Positions 17,369-25,048 of a stretch of DNA of 64,000 bases are shown piece after piece. Every line of letters begins with the position of its first letter. Within the stretch, counting starts at the first letter, position 1. The notes below the pieces were generated by a model that searched no databases, was not told where the DNA came from, and saw nothing but the letters and a program-made list of their open reading frames with translations. The stretch comes from Microbacterium azadirachtae. Lineage in GTDB: Bacteria; Actinomycetota; Actinomycetes; Actinomycetales; Microbacteriaceae. Made by a program: the position numbers and the translations under genes. The DNA lies in assembly GCF_000956505.1 (NCBI RefSeq), contig NZ_JYIX01000034.1, positions 186,001 to 250,000 on the forward strand, written 5' to 3'.

Positions 17369-18120
17369 CGGCGGCTCCTCCGTTCCAGGAAGGCGGTCAT
17401 CCGCCGGTGCTTCTCGGTGCTCTCGAACAGCTCGGCCTGCAGCTCGAGCTCGATCTCGGGATGCCGGTCGGGCGGGGCGAGGAGGGCCGTCTTGGTGTGC
17501 CGGGTGGCGAGCGGATCGTTCGCGGCGATGCGGTCGGCGATCGCGTGCGCCGCGGCGAGCAGGTCGTCGGGCTCGTGCAGCGACGACAGCAGACCCCAGG
17601 CCAGCGCCTCCGTCGCGCTCAGCTGTCGTCCGGTCAGCAGCAACTCCGCCGCCCGCGCCTCGCCGACGATCTGCGGCAGACGCCAGGTCGCCCCGGCCGC
17701 GGCGATGATGCCGAGCCCGGTCTCCGGGTTGCCGATGCGCGTACCGGGCGTGCCGATGCGGATGTCGGCGGCGTAGGCCAGCTCGGCGCCGCCGCCGAGG
17801 GCGTAGCCGTCGACCGCGGCGATCACCGGCATGGGCAGCGCGCGGATGCGCCGGAACGCCGTCGTGTTGATGCCGGCCCTCGCGTCCTGCGCCCGGCGAT
17901 CGCGCAGCTGGGCGATATCCGCGCCGGAGGCGAAGATCCCGCCGGATCCGATCAGGATCAGGATCCGCGGATCCTCCTCGAGCTCGGCGCACAGCGCGTG
18001 CAGCTCGTCGATCATCGTCTGATCGATCGCGTTGCGGGTCTCCGGCCGGTCCAGGGTCGCGGTGACCCTGTCCTCGCCGCGCTCGATGCGCAGGCGCCGC
18101 ACCGTCGATGCCTCGGCCAT
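17365..18120 (-). CDS. paaF: Enoyl-CoA hydratase PaaF
   Basis: This 251-residue crotonase has the oxyanion-hole segments GSGGIFASGADIAQL and AVDGYALGGGAELAYAADIRIG, followed by NPETGLGIIAAAGATWRLP with the usual catalytic Glu position. In this operon it should hydrate 2,3-dehydroadipyl-CoA. The ATG at 18120 overlaps the upstream thiolase stop by one base (TGATG). Position between paaJ and paaH supports the PaaF assignment over general crotonases. Confidence 0.9.
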   Translation of the reverse strand: MAEASTVRRLRIERGEDRVTATLDRPETRNAIDQTMIDELHALCAELEEDPRILILIGSGGIFASGADIAQLRDRRAQDARAGINTTAFRRIRALPMPVIAAVDGYALGGGAELAYAADIRIGTPGTRIGNPETGLGIIAAAGATWRLPQIVGEARAAELLLTGRQLSATEALAWGLLSSLHEPDDLLAAAHAIADRIAANDPLATRHTKTALLAPPDRHPEIELELQAELFESTEKHRRMTAFLERRSRR

Positions 18121-19307
18121 CACACCCGCTCCACGATCATCGCGGTGCCCTGACCGACGCCGACGCACATCGTCGCCAGGCCGTAGCGGGCGCCCTCGCG
18201 CTCCATCCGGCCGAGCAGGGTGATCAGGATCCGGCTGCCGCTCGAGCCGAGCGGATGGCCGAGCGCGATGGCGCCCCCGTCCGCGTTCACGATGTCGGGG
18301 TCGAGGCCGAGCCGTCGCATCGAGGCGAGAGACTGCGTCGCGAACGCCTCGTTCAGCTCGACCGCGCCGAGGTCGGCCACGGTGAGCCCCGCCTTCGCGA
18401 GTGCCTTCTCGGTCGCCGGCACCGGCCCCAGCCCCATGATCTCGGGGGCGAGCGCGGCCGAGGCCGACGCGACGATGCGCGCCCGCGGCGTCAGCCCGTG
18501 CCGTTCGATCGCCGCGGTTCCGGCGACGACGATTGCCGAGGCCCCGTCGTTGAGCGAGGAGGAGTTGCCCGCGGTGACGACGCCGCCGCCCGCGACGACG
18601 GGACGAAGCCCCGCGAGGACCTCGAGCGTGGTGTCGCGGCGCGGACCCTCGTCGGTGTCGACGAGCCCGCCGCGCGGGGTCGGCACGGCCACGATCTCGG
18701 GGGCGAGGCGGCCGGCGTCGATCGCGGCGATGGCCCGCTCATGGCTGCGCAGTGCGAAGGCGTCGGCGTCCTCGCGCGTGATGCCGTCGAGGCGCGCGAC
18801 CTCTTCCGCGGTCTCGGGCATCGAGAAGGTGGCCTTGTCACGCGCGGCGAGACGCGGGTTCGTGAACCGCCAGCCGATCGAGGTGTCGAACGCCTCGCCC
18901 GGCTTCGCCCACGCCCGCTCGGGCTTCGCCTGCACCCAGGGGGCGCGCGTCATCGACTCGACGCCGCCCGCGATCATCGCGTCGGCGTCGCCCGCGCGGA
19001 TCGCCTGCGCCGCGAGCGCGACGGCGGACATCCCCGAGGCGCACAGCCGGTTGACGGTCAGGGCGGGCAGCGTGTCGGGGAGGCCTGCGAGCAGCACCGC
19101 CATGCGGGCGATGTTGCGGTTGTCCTCCCCCGCCTGATTCGCGGATCCGAGGAATACCTCGTCGAACGCGTCATCGGGAACGCCGGCTCGCTGCGCGGCC
19201 TCCCGGATGACGAGCGCGGCCAGATCGTCGGGGCGGACCGCGGCGAGGGCGCCGCCGAAGCGACCGACCGGCGTGCGCGCACCGCCGATGAGATAGGCCT
19301 CCGACAT
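18120..19307 (-). CDS. paaJ: 3-oxoadipyl-CoA / 3-oxo-5,6-dehydrosuberyl-CoA thiolase
   Basis: This 395-residue thiolase cleaves the beta-oxidation-like intermediates to acetyl-CoA and succinyl-CoA. The active-site Cys is in NRLCASGMSAVALAAQAI, the catalytic His in ALGHPLGSSGSR, and the second Cys in ATMCVGVGQGTAMI. It is the promoter-proximal gene of paaJ-F-H-Z. A TTGCCC box (19411-19416), 17-base spacer and CATTCT (19388-19393) form a plausible promoter, with the putative PaaR operator just downstream. Confidence 0.93.
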   Translation of the reverse strand: MSEAYLIGGARTPVGRFGGALAAVRPDDLAALVIREAAQRAGVPDDAFDEVFLGSANQAGEDNRNIARMAVLLAGLPDTLPALTVNRLCASGMSAVALAAQAIRAGDADAMIAGGVESMTRAPWVQAKPERAWAKPGEAFDTSIGWRFTNPRLAARDKATFSMPETAEEVARLDGITREDADAFALRSHERAIAAIDAGRLAPEIVAVPTPRGGLVDTDEGPRRDTTLEVLAGLRPVVAGGGVVTAGNSSSLNDGASAIVVAGTAAIERHGLTPRARIVASASAALAPEIMGLGPVPATEKALAKAGLTVADLGAVELNEAFATQSLASMRRLGLDPDIVNADGGAIALGHPLGSSGSRILITLLGRMEREGARYGLATMCVGVGQGTAMIVERV

Positions 19308-19370
19308 GCTCGTCCTCCCGGGGTCTTCGTCGACGGGGTGCGGGGATCCGGGACCCGAAACTGTTTCCCG

Positions 19371-19416
19371 ACCGATCGTTCAGTAAAAGAATGACAGACG
19401 GATCCCCGCCGGGCAA
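19371..19416 (-). promoter_or_regulatory. paaJ promoter and putative PaaR operator
   Basis: Reading leftward, TTGCCC (19411-19416), 17 bases, CATTCT (19388-19393), then the imperfect palindrome ACCGATCGTTCAGT (19371-19384) followed by AA. It matches the paaA-side site at 14 of 16 positions and keeps the same symmetry (A C C/T G, central CG, mirror). The PaaR gene starts 58 bases to the right, so the same site could also regulate paaR. Confidence 0.65.
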
Positions 19417-19443
19417 GTCCGCCCGGAAGTCCGATGGGGGAGA

Positions 19444-20124
19444 ATGATGCGGATGAGCACGGGATCCGCGCACGCGCGCGAGACGGCGAGCATCGCCGAG
19501 GCCTCCGAGGAGGCGCCGGCCGGCGAGCCGACGCCCCGTGCGCGCCGCGGGCGCCCGGGCTACGACCGTGCGCAGGTGCTCGAGATCGCGGTGCGCCTCT
19601 TCAACGAGCAGGGCTACGACGCCACGAGCGTCTCGTCGCTCGCTGCGGAACTCGGACTCAGCAAGGCGGCGCTGTACCACCACTTCGCGTCGAAGGAGCA
19701 GATCCTCGAGATCGCCCTCGACGATGCGCTCGGAGGGCTGGAGTCGGTGCTGGACGGAGCCCTGGCCGACGAGGGCACGGCCGCCACGCGGCTGGTGACC
19801 GTCATCGCGGGAGCCGTGCGCGTGCTCACCAGCAGGCTGCCGCAGGTCACGCTGCTGCTGCGCGTGCACGGCAACAGCGAGATCGAGAGGGCCGCCCTGG
19901 AGCGCCGCCGCATCTTCGACCAGCGCGTCGCGCACCTGGTCGGGCAGGCGCAGCAGGAGGGTGCCCTGCGCCGTGACATCCGCCCCTCCGTGACGACGAG
20001 GCTCATGTTCGGCATGATCAACTCGATCATCGAGTGGTACCGCCCCGCGCACACGTCGCTCACCCCCGAGGAGCTGGTCGACGACGTGACCCGGGTGATC
20101 TTCGACGGCCTCCGCGCGCGCTGA
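19444..20124 (+). CDS. paaR: TetR-family regulator, probable phenylacetate repressor PaaR
   Basis: The 226-residue protein has a disordered start, then a TetR DNA-binding domain at about residues 36-85: RAQVLEIAVRLFNEQGYDATSVSSLAAELGLSKAALYHHFASKEQIL in segments, with the recognition helix LSKAALYHHFASK. The ligand domain follows the PaaR type. It is divergent from paaJ, and the shared palindromes upstream of paaA and paaJ are its likely targets; phenylacetyl-CoA is the known effector of PaaR in other actinobacteria and proteobacteria. A GGGGGAG Shine-Dalgarno precedes three possible ATGs (19444, 19447, 19453). Confidence 0.85.
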   Translation: MMRMSTGSAHARETASIAEASEEAPAGEPTPRARRGRPGYDRAQVLEIAVRLFNEQGYDATSVSSLAAELGLSKAALYHHFASKEQILEIALDDALGGLESVLDGALADEGTAATRLVTVIAGAVRVLTSRLPQVTLLLRVHGNSEIERAALERRRIFDQRVAHLVGQAQQEGALRRDIRPSVTTRLMFGMINSIIEWYRPAHTSLTPEELVDDVTRVIFDGLRAR

Positions 20125-20155
20125 GCGGGATTCTCGAAGACCCCCGCAGAAAGCA

Positions 20156-20189
20156 GATCGCCCCGCGCTCGAGCGAGCACGGGGCGATC
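20156..20189. terminator. Terminator between paaR and aquaporin gene
   Basis: A perfect 10-base stem (GATCGCCCCG, 20156-20165; CGGGGCGATC, 20180-20189) with a 14-base loop lies between genes that end towards each other (20124 and 20203). On the leftward transcript the stem is followed by TGCTTTCT, a modest T-tract, favouring termination of the aquaporin gene. Confidence 0.65.
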
Positions 20190-20202
20190 CGGGAGAGACG
20201 AC

Positions 20203-20844
20203 TCAGGCAGCGGCCTTCTTGTCGTTGCTGCTGAGAACGCGGAACAGGACCGCGGCGATCGCGGCGCCGACGAGCGGGGCGACGATGTACAGCCACAGGT
20301 TGCTCCAGGCGAACTGGCCGCTGATGGAGAGGCCGAGCGCGACGGCCGGGTTGAACCCGCCGCCCGAGATGCCGCCGACCGAGACGGCGCCGACGAAGAC
20401 GGTGCCACCGATGGCCAGGCCGTAGAAGGAATTGTTGTCGTTGTCCTTCGAGGTGGCGACGTTCAGCACGACCCAGACCAGGGCGAGCGTGAACAGCGCC
20501 TCGACGAGGAAGGCCGGGCCGACCTGGATCTCGGTCGCCTTGTCGGCGTGCGGCCAGACCGCGAAGCTCGCGAGGGCGGCGAGGGCGCCACCGACGAACT
20601 GGGCGACGATGTACGCGACGAAGTCCGTGACGCCGATGGCGCCGCGGATCAGCGCGCCGAAGGAGACGGCGGGGTTGAGGTGGGCGCCGGAGATGTGCCC
20701 CGCGGCGTAGACGAGAACGGTCAGCGCGAGGCCGATCGCCAGCGGCGTCAGCGGGCTCTTGCTGTTGATCGCGCCGATGATGCTGAACACGAAGAGGAAC
20801 GTCGAGATCGCCTCGGCGAGTGCCTTTCCAGCAGTACCAGTCAT
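20203..20844 (-). CDS. Aquaporin (MIP family)
   Basis: This 213-residue integral membrane channel has the two half-helix NPA motifs, HLNPAVSFG near residue 57 and GFNPAVALG near 168, and six membrane segments around them. The His and small residues before the second loop favour the water-selective AqpZ-like class, but glycerol transport cannot be excluded. The C-terminus ends in lysines and alanines (KKAAA). It is a single-gene unit with its own terminator, leftward and divergent from the small gene at 21077. Confidence 0.92.
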   Translation of the reverse strand: MTGTAGKALAEAISTFLFVFSIIGAINSKSPLTPLAIGLALTVLVYAAGHISGAHLNPAVSFGALIRGAIGVTDFVAYIVAQFVGGALAALASFAVWPHADKATEIQVGPAFLVEALFTLALVWVVLNVATSKDNDNNSFYGLAIGGTVFVGAVSVGGISGGGFNPAVALGLSISGQFAWSNLWLYIVAPLVGAAIAAVLFRVLSSNDKKAAA

Positions 20845-20991
20845 TTCGAATGCCTTTTCTGTCAGGTCGAGGGTGAGGGCGGAATCTCCCGCACGCCGGC
20901 CGGCGCACCCTGGATGCCGAGCCAGAATACCGGATTCCTGTCAATCGGCTGGGAAACGAAGCCACAAACCGGCACATCCAGGAGGGAACTC

Positions 20992-21020
20992 TTGACCCTC
21001 GACTCGAATCATCCTACGAT
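20992..21020 (+). promoter_or_regulatory. Sigma-70-type promoter of the small gene at 21077
   Basis: TTGACC (20992-20997), a 17-base spacer and TACGAT (21015-21020) make one of the best-matching promoters in the window. It points rightward, about 50 bases before the ATG of the 59-residue protein. The surrounding DNA (20990-21070) is unusually AT-rich for this genome. Confidence 0.65.
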
Positions 21021-21076
21021 TTCATTATCCGATAGAGCAATTCCATCATTCGGAATTCAAAGCGAGAGAAGAGGCG

Positions 21077-21256
21077 ATGATGCCCCAGACCCCCGACACG
21101 CAGGACCACCGCCCCGAGCACCAGGGCGCCTCCGAGCGACGCGCAGCGATCTATCCGCTCATCGACGTCGACCCCGACTTCCACATCCCGGCCCGCCGCG
21201 AGGGCGCGCTCATGAAGATGCTGGTCGCGCTGCGGATCCTCCCCCAGGCCTCCTGA
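21077..21256 (+). CDS. Small conserved-looking protein of 59 residues, function unknown
   Basis: ATG 21077 opens a 59-codon frame: MMPQTPDTQDHRPEHQGA at the start, then IYPLIDVDPDFHIPARR and MKMLVALRILPQAS at the end. Nearly every codon ends in G or C, strongly unlike random frames. A GAAGAGG Shine-Dalgarno sits 2-8 bases before the ATG and a good promoter (20992-21020) precedes it. No membrane segment, signal peptide or metal motif is apparent; the N-terminal third is polar and probably disordered. I do not recognise a family. The gene is flanked by the divergent aquaporin and the converging hydrolase. Confidence 0.65.
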   Translation: MMPQTPDTQDHRPEHQGASERRAAIYPLIDVDPDFHIPARREGALMKMLVALRILPQAS

Positions 21257-21327
21257 CGAGAACGCGCGCACGCGCGCACCACAGCCGTGGCGCAATCCCG
21301 GCCCTGGGCGCGGCGCGCTCGGTCCCG

Positions 21328-22215
21328 TCAGCGCCGTGCGTCGAGCACCTCGCGCAGGCGCGCGGCGAACCCGACCGGATCGCTCGGGAAGCCCGGCTGC
21401 TCGGTGAAGCCACCGTGGTTGCTCGGGAACTCGGTGGCCGCGCCCCCGAGCGCCGCCGCGACCGAGCGTGCGGCACGCGCCGGCATCGTGTCGCCGGACT
21501 CCGCGCCGAACGCGATCACGAGACGCTCACCGAAGTCTTGGAGCTGCGCGATCTCCGGCACGTAAGCGAGGGTCGAGGGCATGTTGCGGAAGAGCGGATC
21601 CGTCCGCCCGCCGTCGTCCGTCGTCGGGAGGCCGAACATGCTCGGATCCGCCGCGGGCCCGTCGAGGTAGTCGCCCGGGACCAGGCCGTCGAACATCACG
21701 AACTGGATGAACTTCGCCAGCGCAGGGCCGGATCCCTCTGCCGCGTAGGTGCGCTTCTGATCGGCGACGACCGCGAGCACGGCCTCCCGATCGGGCAGGA
21801 AACCGGCCACGGGCGGTTCGTGCGCGACCGCGACGTTCACGTCGCCGGGGTGGATGGCGAGCAGCGCGAGCAGGTTCACGCCCCCGCCGCTGCTCCCGAA
21901 GGCGTCCACCGGGCCGACGCGCAGTGCGGCGATCACGCGGTGCAGATCGTCGGCATGCCGCTGCACCGTGAGGTCGGAAGTGCCGACCGGGTTGCGCCCG
22001 GCACCGCGAGGGTCGTACGTGATGACAGGACGGTCCCCGAAGTGCGAGGCGAGGATCGCGAACCCCGTCGCGTCCATGGGCGCCCCGAAGAGGAACAGCG
22101 CGGGGCGCTCGGCCGTCGCCGTCGCGAGGTCGCCGTGCACGTCATACGTGATCGCGTCCTCGCCCTCCCCGACCGTGTGCGTGATGACTGCGCGGGCTGC
22201 GGCGTCGTTCGCCAT
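21328..22215 (-). CDS. Alpha/beta hydrolase
   Basis: This 295-residue single-domain hydrolase has the oxyanion-hole region FLFGAPMDATGF, the strand PVITYDPRGAGRN, and the nucleophile elbow AFGSSGGGVN (GxSxG). A C-terminal His is visible in PSNHGGFTEQPG, and an acidic residue lies in the usual place between. Substrate unknown. ATG 22215 (MANDAAARAV) was chosen because GGAGG lies five bases upstream; an upstream TTG at 22227 is less likely. It is a single-gene unit with an 18-base palindrome in its promoter region. Confidence 0.85.
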   Translation of the reverse strand: MANDAAARAVITHTVGEGEDAITYDVHGDLATATAERPALFLFGAPMDATGFAILASHFGDRPVITYDPRGAGRNPVGTSDLTVQRHADDLHRVIAALRVGPVDAFGSSGGGVNLLALLAIHPGDVNVAVAHEPPVAGFLPDREAVLAVVADQKRTYAAEGSGPALAKFIQFVMFDGLVPGDYLDGPAADPSMFGLPTTDDGGRTDPLFRNMPSTLAYVPEIAQLQDFGERLVIAFGAESGDTMPARAARSVAAALGGAATEFPSNHGGFTEQPGFPSDPVGFAARLREVLDARR

Positions 22216-22235
22216 GGGATCCTCCAAGTCTCAAA

Positions 22236-22253
22236 TACAACTAATCGGTTGTA
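22236..22253 (-). promoter_or_regulatory. Putative operator upstream of the alpha/beta hydrolase gene
   Basis: TACAACTAATCGGTTGTA is an 18-base site with perfect 6-base arms (TACAAC and GTTGTA). It lies about 20 bases before the hydrolase start and resembles TetR- or MarR-type operators. No regulator gene is adjacent, so the binding protein is unknown. Positions may be off by one or two bases. Confidence 0.45.
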
Positions 22254-22381
22254 GATTACGGCTTCGCGCCGGGGAGCACAAGGACATCGCCATGCTCCGG
22301 CGCCGACTGATCGCAGGTCGCCGCGGTCGGGCTTCCTCGCCCCTCTCGCCACGGTAGACCTTTGCGATCTAACGTGGGTCC

Positions 22382-23605
22382 ATGGCAGGGCGAGCCGAGA
22401 CGTTCATCGAGATCGACGGCACGGAGGTGCGTGTCTCGCACCCCGACAAGGTCGTCTTCCCGCAGGCGGGGCTGACCAAGCTCGACCTCGTCGAGTACTA
22501 CGTCGCGGTCGCGGACGGCGCGCTGCGCGGCGCCGGCGGCCGGCCCATGGTGCTCAAACGGTTCGTGAAGGGCATCGACGCCGAGCCGTTCTTCCAGAAG
22601 CGCGTGCCAGAGCATCCGTCCTTCATCGGCACGGCGGTGCTGCGCTACGCGTCGGGCGGTTCCGCGGAGGAAGCCGTCCTCCACGACGCCGCGGGGCTCG
22701 CCTGGATCGTCAACCTGGGCTGCCTCGACCTCAACCCGCACGCGGTGCGCGCCGGCGACCTCGACCACCCGGACGAGCTGCGAGTCGATCTGGATCCGAT
22801 GCCCGGCGTCGAGTGGTCGCAGATCGTCGACACCGCCTTCGTTGTGCGCGAGGTCCTCGACGACTGCGGCCTCGTCGGCTGGCCGAAGACGAGCGGCTCC
22901 CGGGGCATGCACATCCTCGTGCGGATCCGGCCGGAGTGGGACTTCGCGTCCGTGCGCCTCGCCGCCGAGACTCTCGCGCGCGAGGTCGAGGCCCGAGCAC
23001 CGGGACTCGCGACCGCGCGCTGGTGGAAGGAGGAGCGCGGCGAGAGCGTCTTCGTCGACTTCAACCAGAACGCGAAGGACCGCACGGTCGCCTCCGCGTA
23101 TTCGATCCGGCCGCTCCCGGATGCGCGCGTGTCGACGCCGCTCGCGTGGGACGAGGTGCGAATGCGGCGCCCGGAGGAGTTCACGGTGCCGACCGTGCGC
23201 GCGCGGTTCGCGGAGATCGGCGACCCGCATCGGGGCATCGACGAGGAGGCGGGGTCGCTGTCTGCGGTGCTCGCCCTGGCCGAGGAGCTGGGACCCGCCG
23301 AGAAGCCGCCGCGCGGATCCGACGGATCCGGCCGCCGGGCCTCGAGCATGCCGCTCATCGAGATCGCCCGCACGAAGACGAAGCCCGAGGCGCTCGCCGC
23401 GCTCGAGCAGTGGCGCGCGGCGCATGCCTCCGTCTCATCGCTGCTGCATCCTGCCGACGTCCTGGTCGACGGGATGCGCGGATCGAGTTCGCTCTGGTAC
23501 CGCGTGCGCATCAATCTCCAGCACGTCCCGGAGGACCAGCGCCCGCCGCAGGAGCCCCTGCTCGCCGACTACGACCCCTGGGCCGGAAAGGTCTGGCCCG
23601 GCTGA
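22382..23605 (+). CDS. Stand-alone LigD-type polymerase/primase domain protein
   Basis: This 407-residue protein matches the polymerase domain of bacterial NHEJ LigD (archaeo-eukaryotic primase fold). It shows VRVSHPDKVVFP at the start, FFQKRVPEHPSF, then the metal-binding acidic motif RVDLDPMPG and the substrate loop KTSGSRGMHILVRI, with DFNQNAKDRTVASAYSIRP later. No ligase or nuclease domain is present and no ku gene lies in the window. It may fill gaps in double-strand break repair with separately encoded partners. The C-terminal third (from about 300) is a family-typical extension. ATG 22382 lacks an obvious Shine-Dalgarno. Confidence 0.88.
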   Translation: MAGRAETFIEIDGTEVRVSHPDKVVFPQAGLTKLDLVEYYVAVADGALRGAGGRPMVLKRFVKGIDAEPFFQKRVPEHPSFIGTAVLRYASGGSAEEAVLHDAAGLAWIVNLGCLDLNPHAVRAGDLDHPDELRVDLDPMPGVEWSQIVDTAFVVREVLDDCGLVGWPKTSGSRGMHILVRIRPEWDFASVRLAAETLAREVEARAPGLATARWWKEERGESVFVDFNQNAKDRTVASAYSIRPLPDARVSTPLAWDEVRMRRPEEFTVPTVRARFAEIGDPHRGIDEEAGSLSAVLALAEELGPAEKPPRGSDGSGRRASSMPLIEIARTKTKPEALAALEQWRAAHASVSSLLHPADVLVDGMRGSSSLWYRVRINLQHVPEDQRPPQEPLLADYDPWAGKVWPG

Positions 23606-23633
23606 CGCTGCTCCTGACGCCCGCCCTTCGATC

Positions 23634-23704
23634 CGCGAGACTCCATCTCCGCGACGAGACTGCAGCTTTCGCGCGCAGTCTCGTCGCGGAGATGGAGTCT
23701 CGCG
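23634..23704. repeat. Perfect 30-base inverted repeat
   Basis: Left arm 23634-23663 (begins CGCGAGACTCCATCTCC) and right arm 23675-23704 are exact complements over 30 bases, with an 11-base loop. It lies between two rightward genes, ending 23605 and starting 23810. No T-tract follows, and the stem is longer than normal terminators. The arm contains GAGATGGA, which also occurs in the twin hairpins at 14261-14383. Confidence 0.7.
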
Positions 23705-23809
23705 GGTGGTGCGCCGGCACGCGGGGCGGGTGGCGAGGCCGCACTCCCGCGATCGCTGGACAGCGCTGCGCGAGCGGCGTACAACGGTCGGCAGAGGATG
23801 GAGGCCGAG

Positions 23810-24640
23810 ATGGCCGACGACGCCGCGGCGAAGCTGTTCCGGGGTGGGGTTCCGGATGCCTACGAGCAGCTCATGGTGCCGCTCATGTTCCAGCCCTATG
23901 CCGACGACATGGTCGCTCGCGCGGTGGCACGGGGTCCGTCCGCGGTGCTCGAACTCGCCGCGGGTACGGGTGCGGTGACACGTGGACTCGCGGCTGCGCT
24001 GCCCCGGGAGACCACGCTGATCGCGACGGATCTCAACCCGGGCATGCTCGCCGTCGCCGAGGCGCGCGGTGCGCCCCGTCCCGCTGGCGCCCCGGACGTC
24101 AGGTGGCAGACGGCCGACGCCCAGGCGCTCCCCTTCGACGACGCGTCCTTCGACCTCGTCGTGTGCCAGTTCGGGGTCATGTTCTTCCCCGATCGGCCGG
24201 CCGCGCACGCACAGGTGCGACGTGTGCTCCGGCCGGGCGGCACCTACCTGTTCTCCGCCTGGGACTCGATCAAGACCAACGCCGTCGCCCTCGCGGTCGA
24301 CGAGGCCTACCGCCGGGTGCTTCCGGATGCGCCGCCGAACGTGATCACTCGCGTCGCACATGGCTATCACGACCCGGGCAGGATCCGCGCGGATGCGGAA
24401 GCCGGCGGACTCATCGTCGAGGCGATCGAAGCCGTGGAGCTGGTGGGCGTCGCCGAGTCTGCCGCCGCAGCCGCCGCGGCGATCCCGCACGGCAGCCCGA
24501 TGCGCGCTGAGCTCGAACCTCTGGGCGACGAGACCCGCGCCCGCATCGAGGCGATCACGGCCGAGCTCCTCGCACAGCGGTTCGGCGCCGGGCCGATCCG
24601 CACCCCGATCCGCGCCTTCGTGGTCACCGCGCGACGCTGA
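23810..24640 (+). CDS. Class I SAM-dependent methyltransferase
   Basis: The 276-residue protein has the SAM-binding glycine motif VLELAAGTGAVTRGLA, the acidic loop ATDLNPGML, then the DAQALPFDDASFDLVVCQFGVMFF region and LRPGGTYLFSAWDS. This is the Methyltransf_11/25 (UbiE-like) class; the acceptor molecule is unknown. ATG 23810 (MADDAAAKLF) has GGAGG five bases upstream and is preferred over ATG 23798. It follows the 30-base inverted repeat and converges on the cupin gene. Confidence 0.87.
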   Translation: MADDAAAKLFRGGVPDAYEQLMVPLMFQPYADDMVARAVARGPSAVLELAAGTGAVTRGLAAALPRETTLIATDLNPGMLAVAEARGAPRPAGAPDVRWQTADAQALPFDDASFDLVVCQFGVMFFPDRPAAHAQVRRVLRPGGTYLFSAWDSIKTNAVALAVDEAYRRVLPDAPPNVITRVAHGYHDPGRIRADAEAGGLIVEAIEAVELVGVAESAAAAAAAIPHGSPMRAELEPLGDETRARIEAITAELLAQRFGAGPIRTPIRAFVVTARR

Positions 24641-24682
24641 CCGGAGCGGCGACCTGTTCAAGCACGGGCTCGGGTATGACAG

Positions 24683-25048
24683 CTAGTCCAGCTCGCGCAA
24701 CGGGGCGGTCCGGTCGCCGCCGACGTCTCCGGTGTTGACCGTGCCCTGCGGCTCGAACAGGATCGCGTGGACCTCGCCCACCGCCTTCGGACAGTGCTCG
24801 ACGCCCCGCGGCACGACGAACACGTCGTTCGGATTCAGGACGACATCACGATCACGGAGCTGGATGACGAGCTGCCCGCTCACCACCAGGAACAGCTCAT
24901 CGGTTTCCGGGTGCGAGTGCCAGACGAACTCGCCCTGCAGCTTGACGACCTTGACGTCGTAGTCGTTGATGCTGGCCAGCCGATGCGGCTGCCAATGCTC
25001 CGCGACCGCAGAAAGGGCGTCGTGCACGTTGCGAACATCGTCTGTCAT
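24683..25048 (-). CDS. Cupin domain protein
   Basis: This 121-residue single-domain cupin has the first metal motif in WHSHPETDELFLVVSG (His-x-His and Glu) and the second in PRGVEHCPKAVGEVH (His). Both conserved motifs are intact, so metal binding is likely; whether it is an isomerase, oxygenase or sensor is open. The ATG overlaps the stop of the epimerase gene as ATGA, making it the last gene of the five-gene TetR-amidase operon. Confidence 0.88.
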   Translation of the reverse strand: MTDDVRNVHDALSAVAEHWQPHRLASINDYDVKVVKLQGEFVWHSHPETDELFLVVSGQLVIQLRDRDVVLNPNDVFVVPRGVEHCPKAVGEVHAILFEPQGTVNTGDVGGDRTAPLRELD

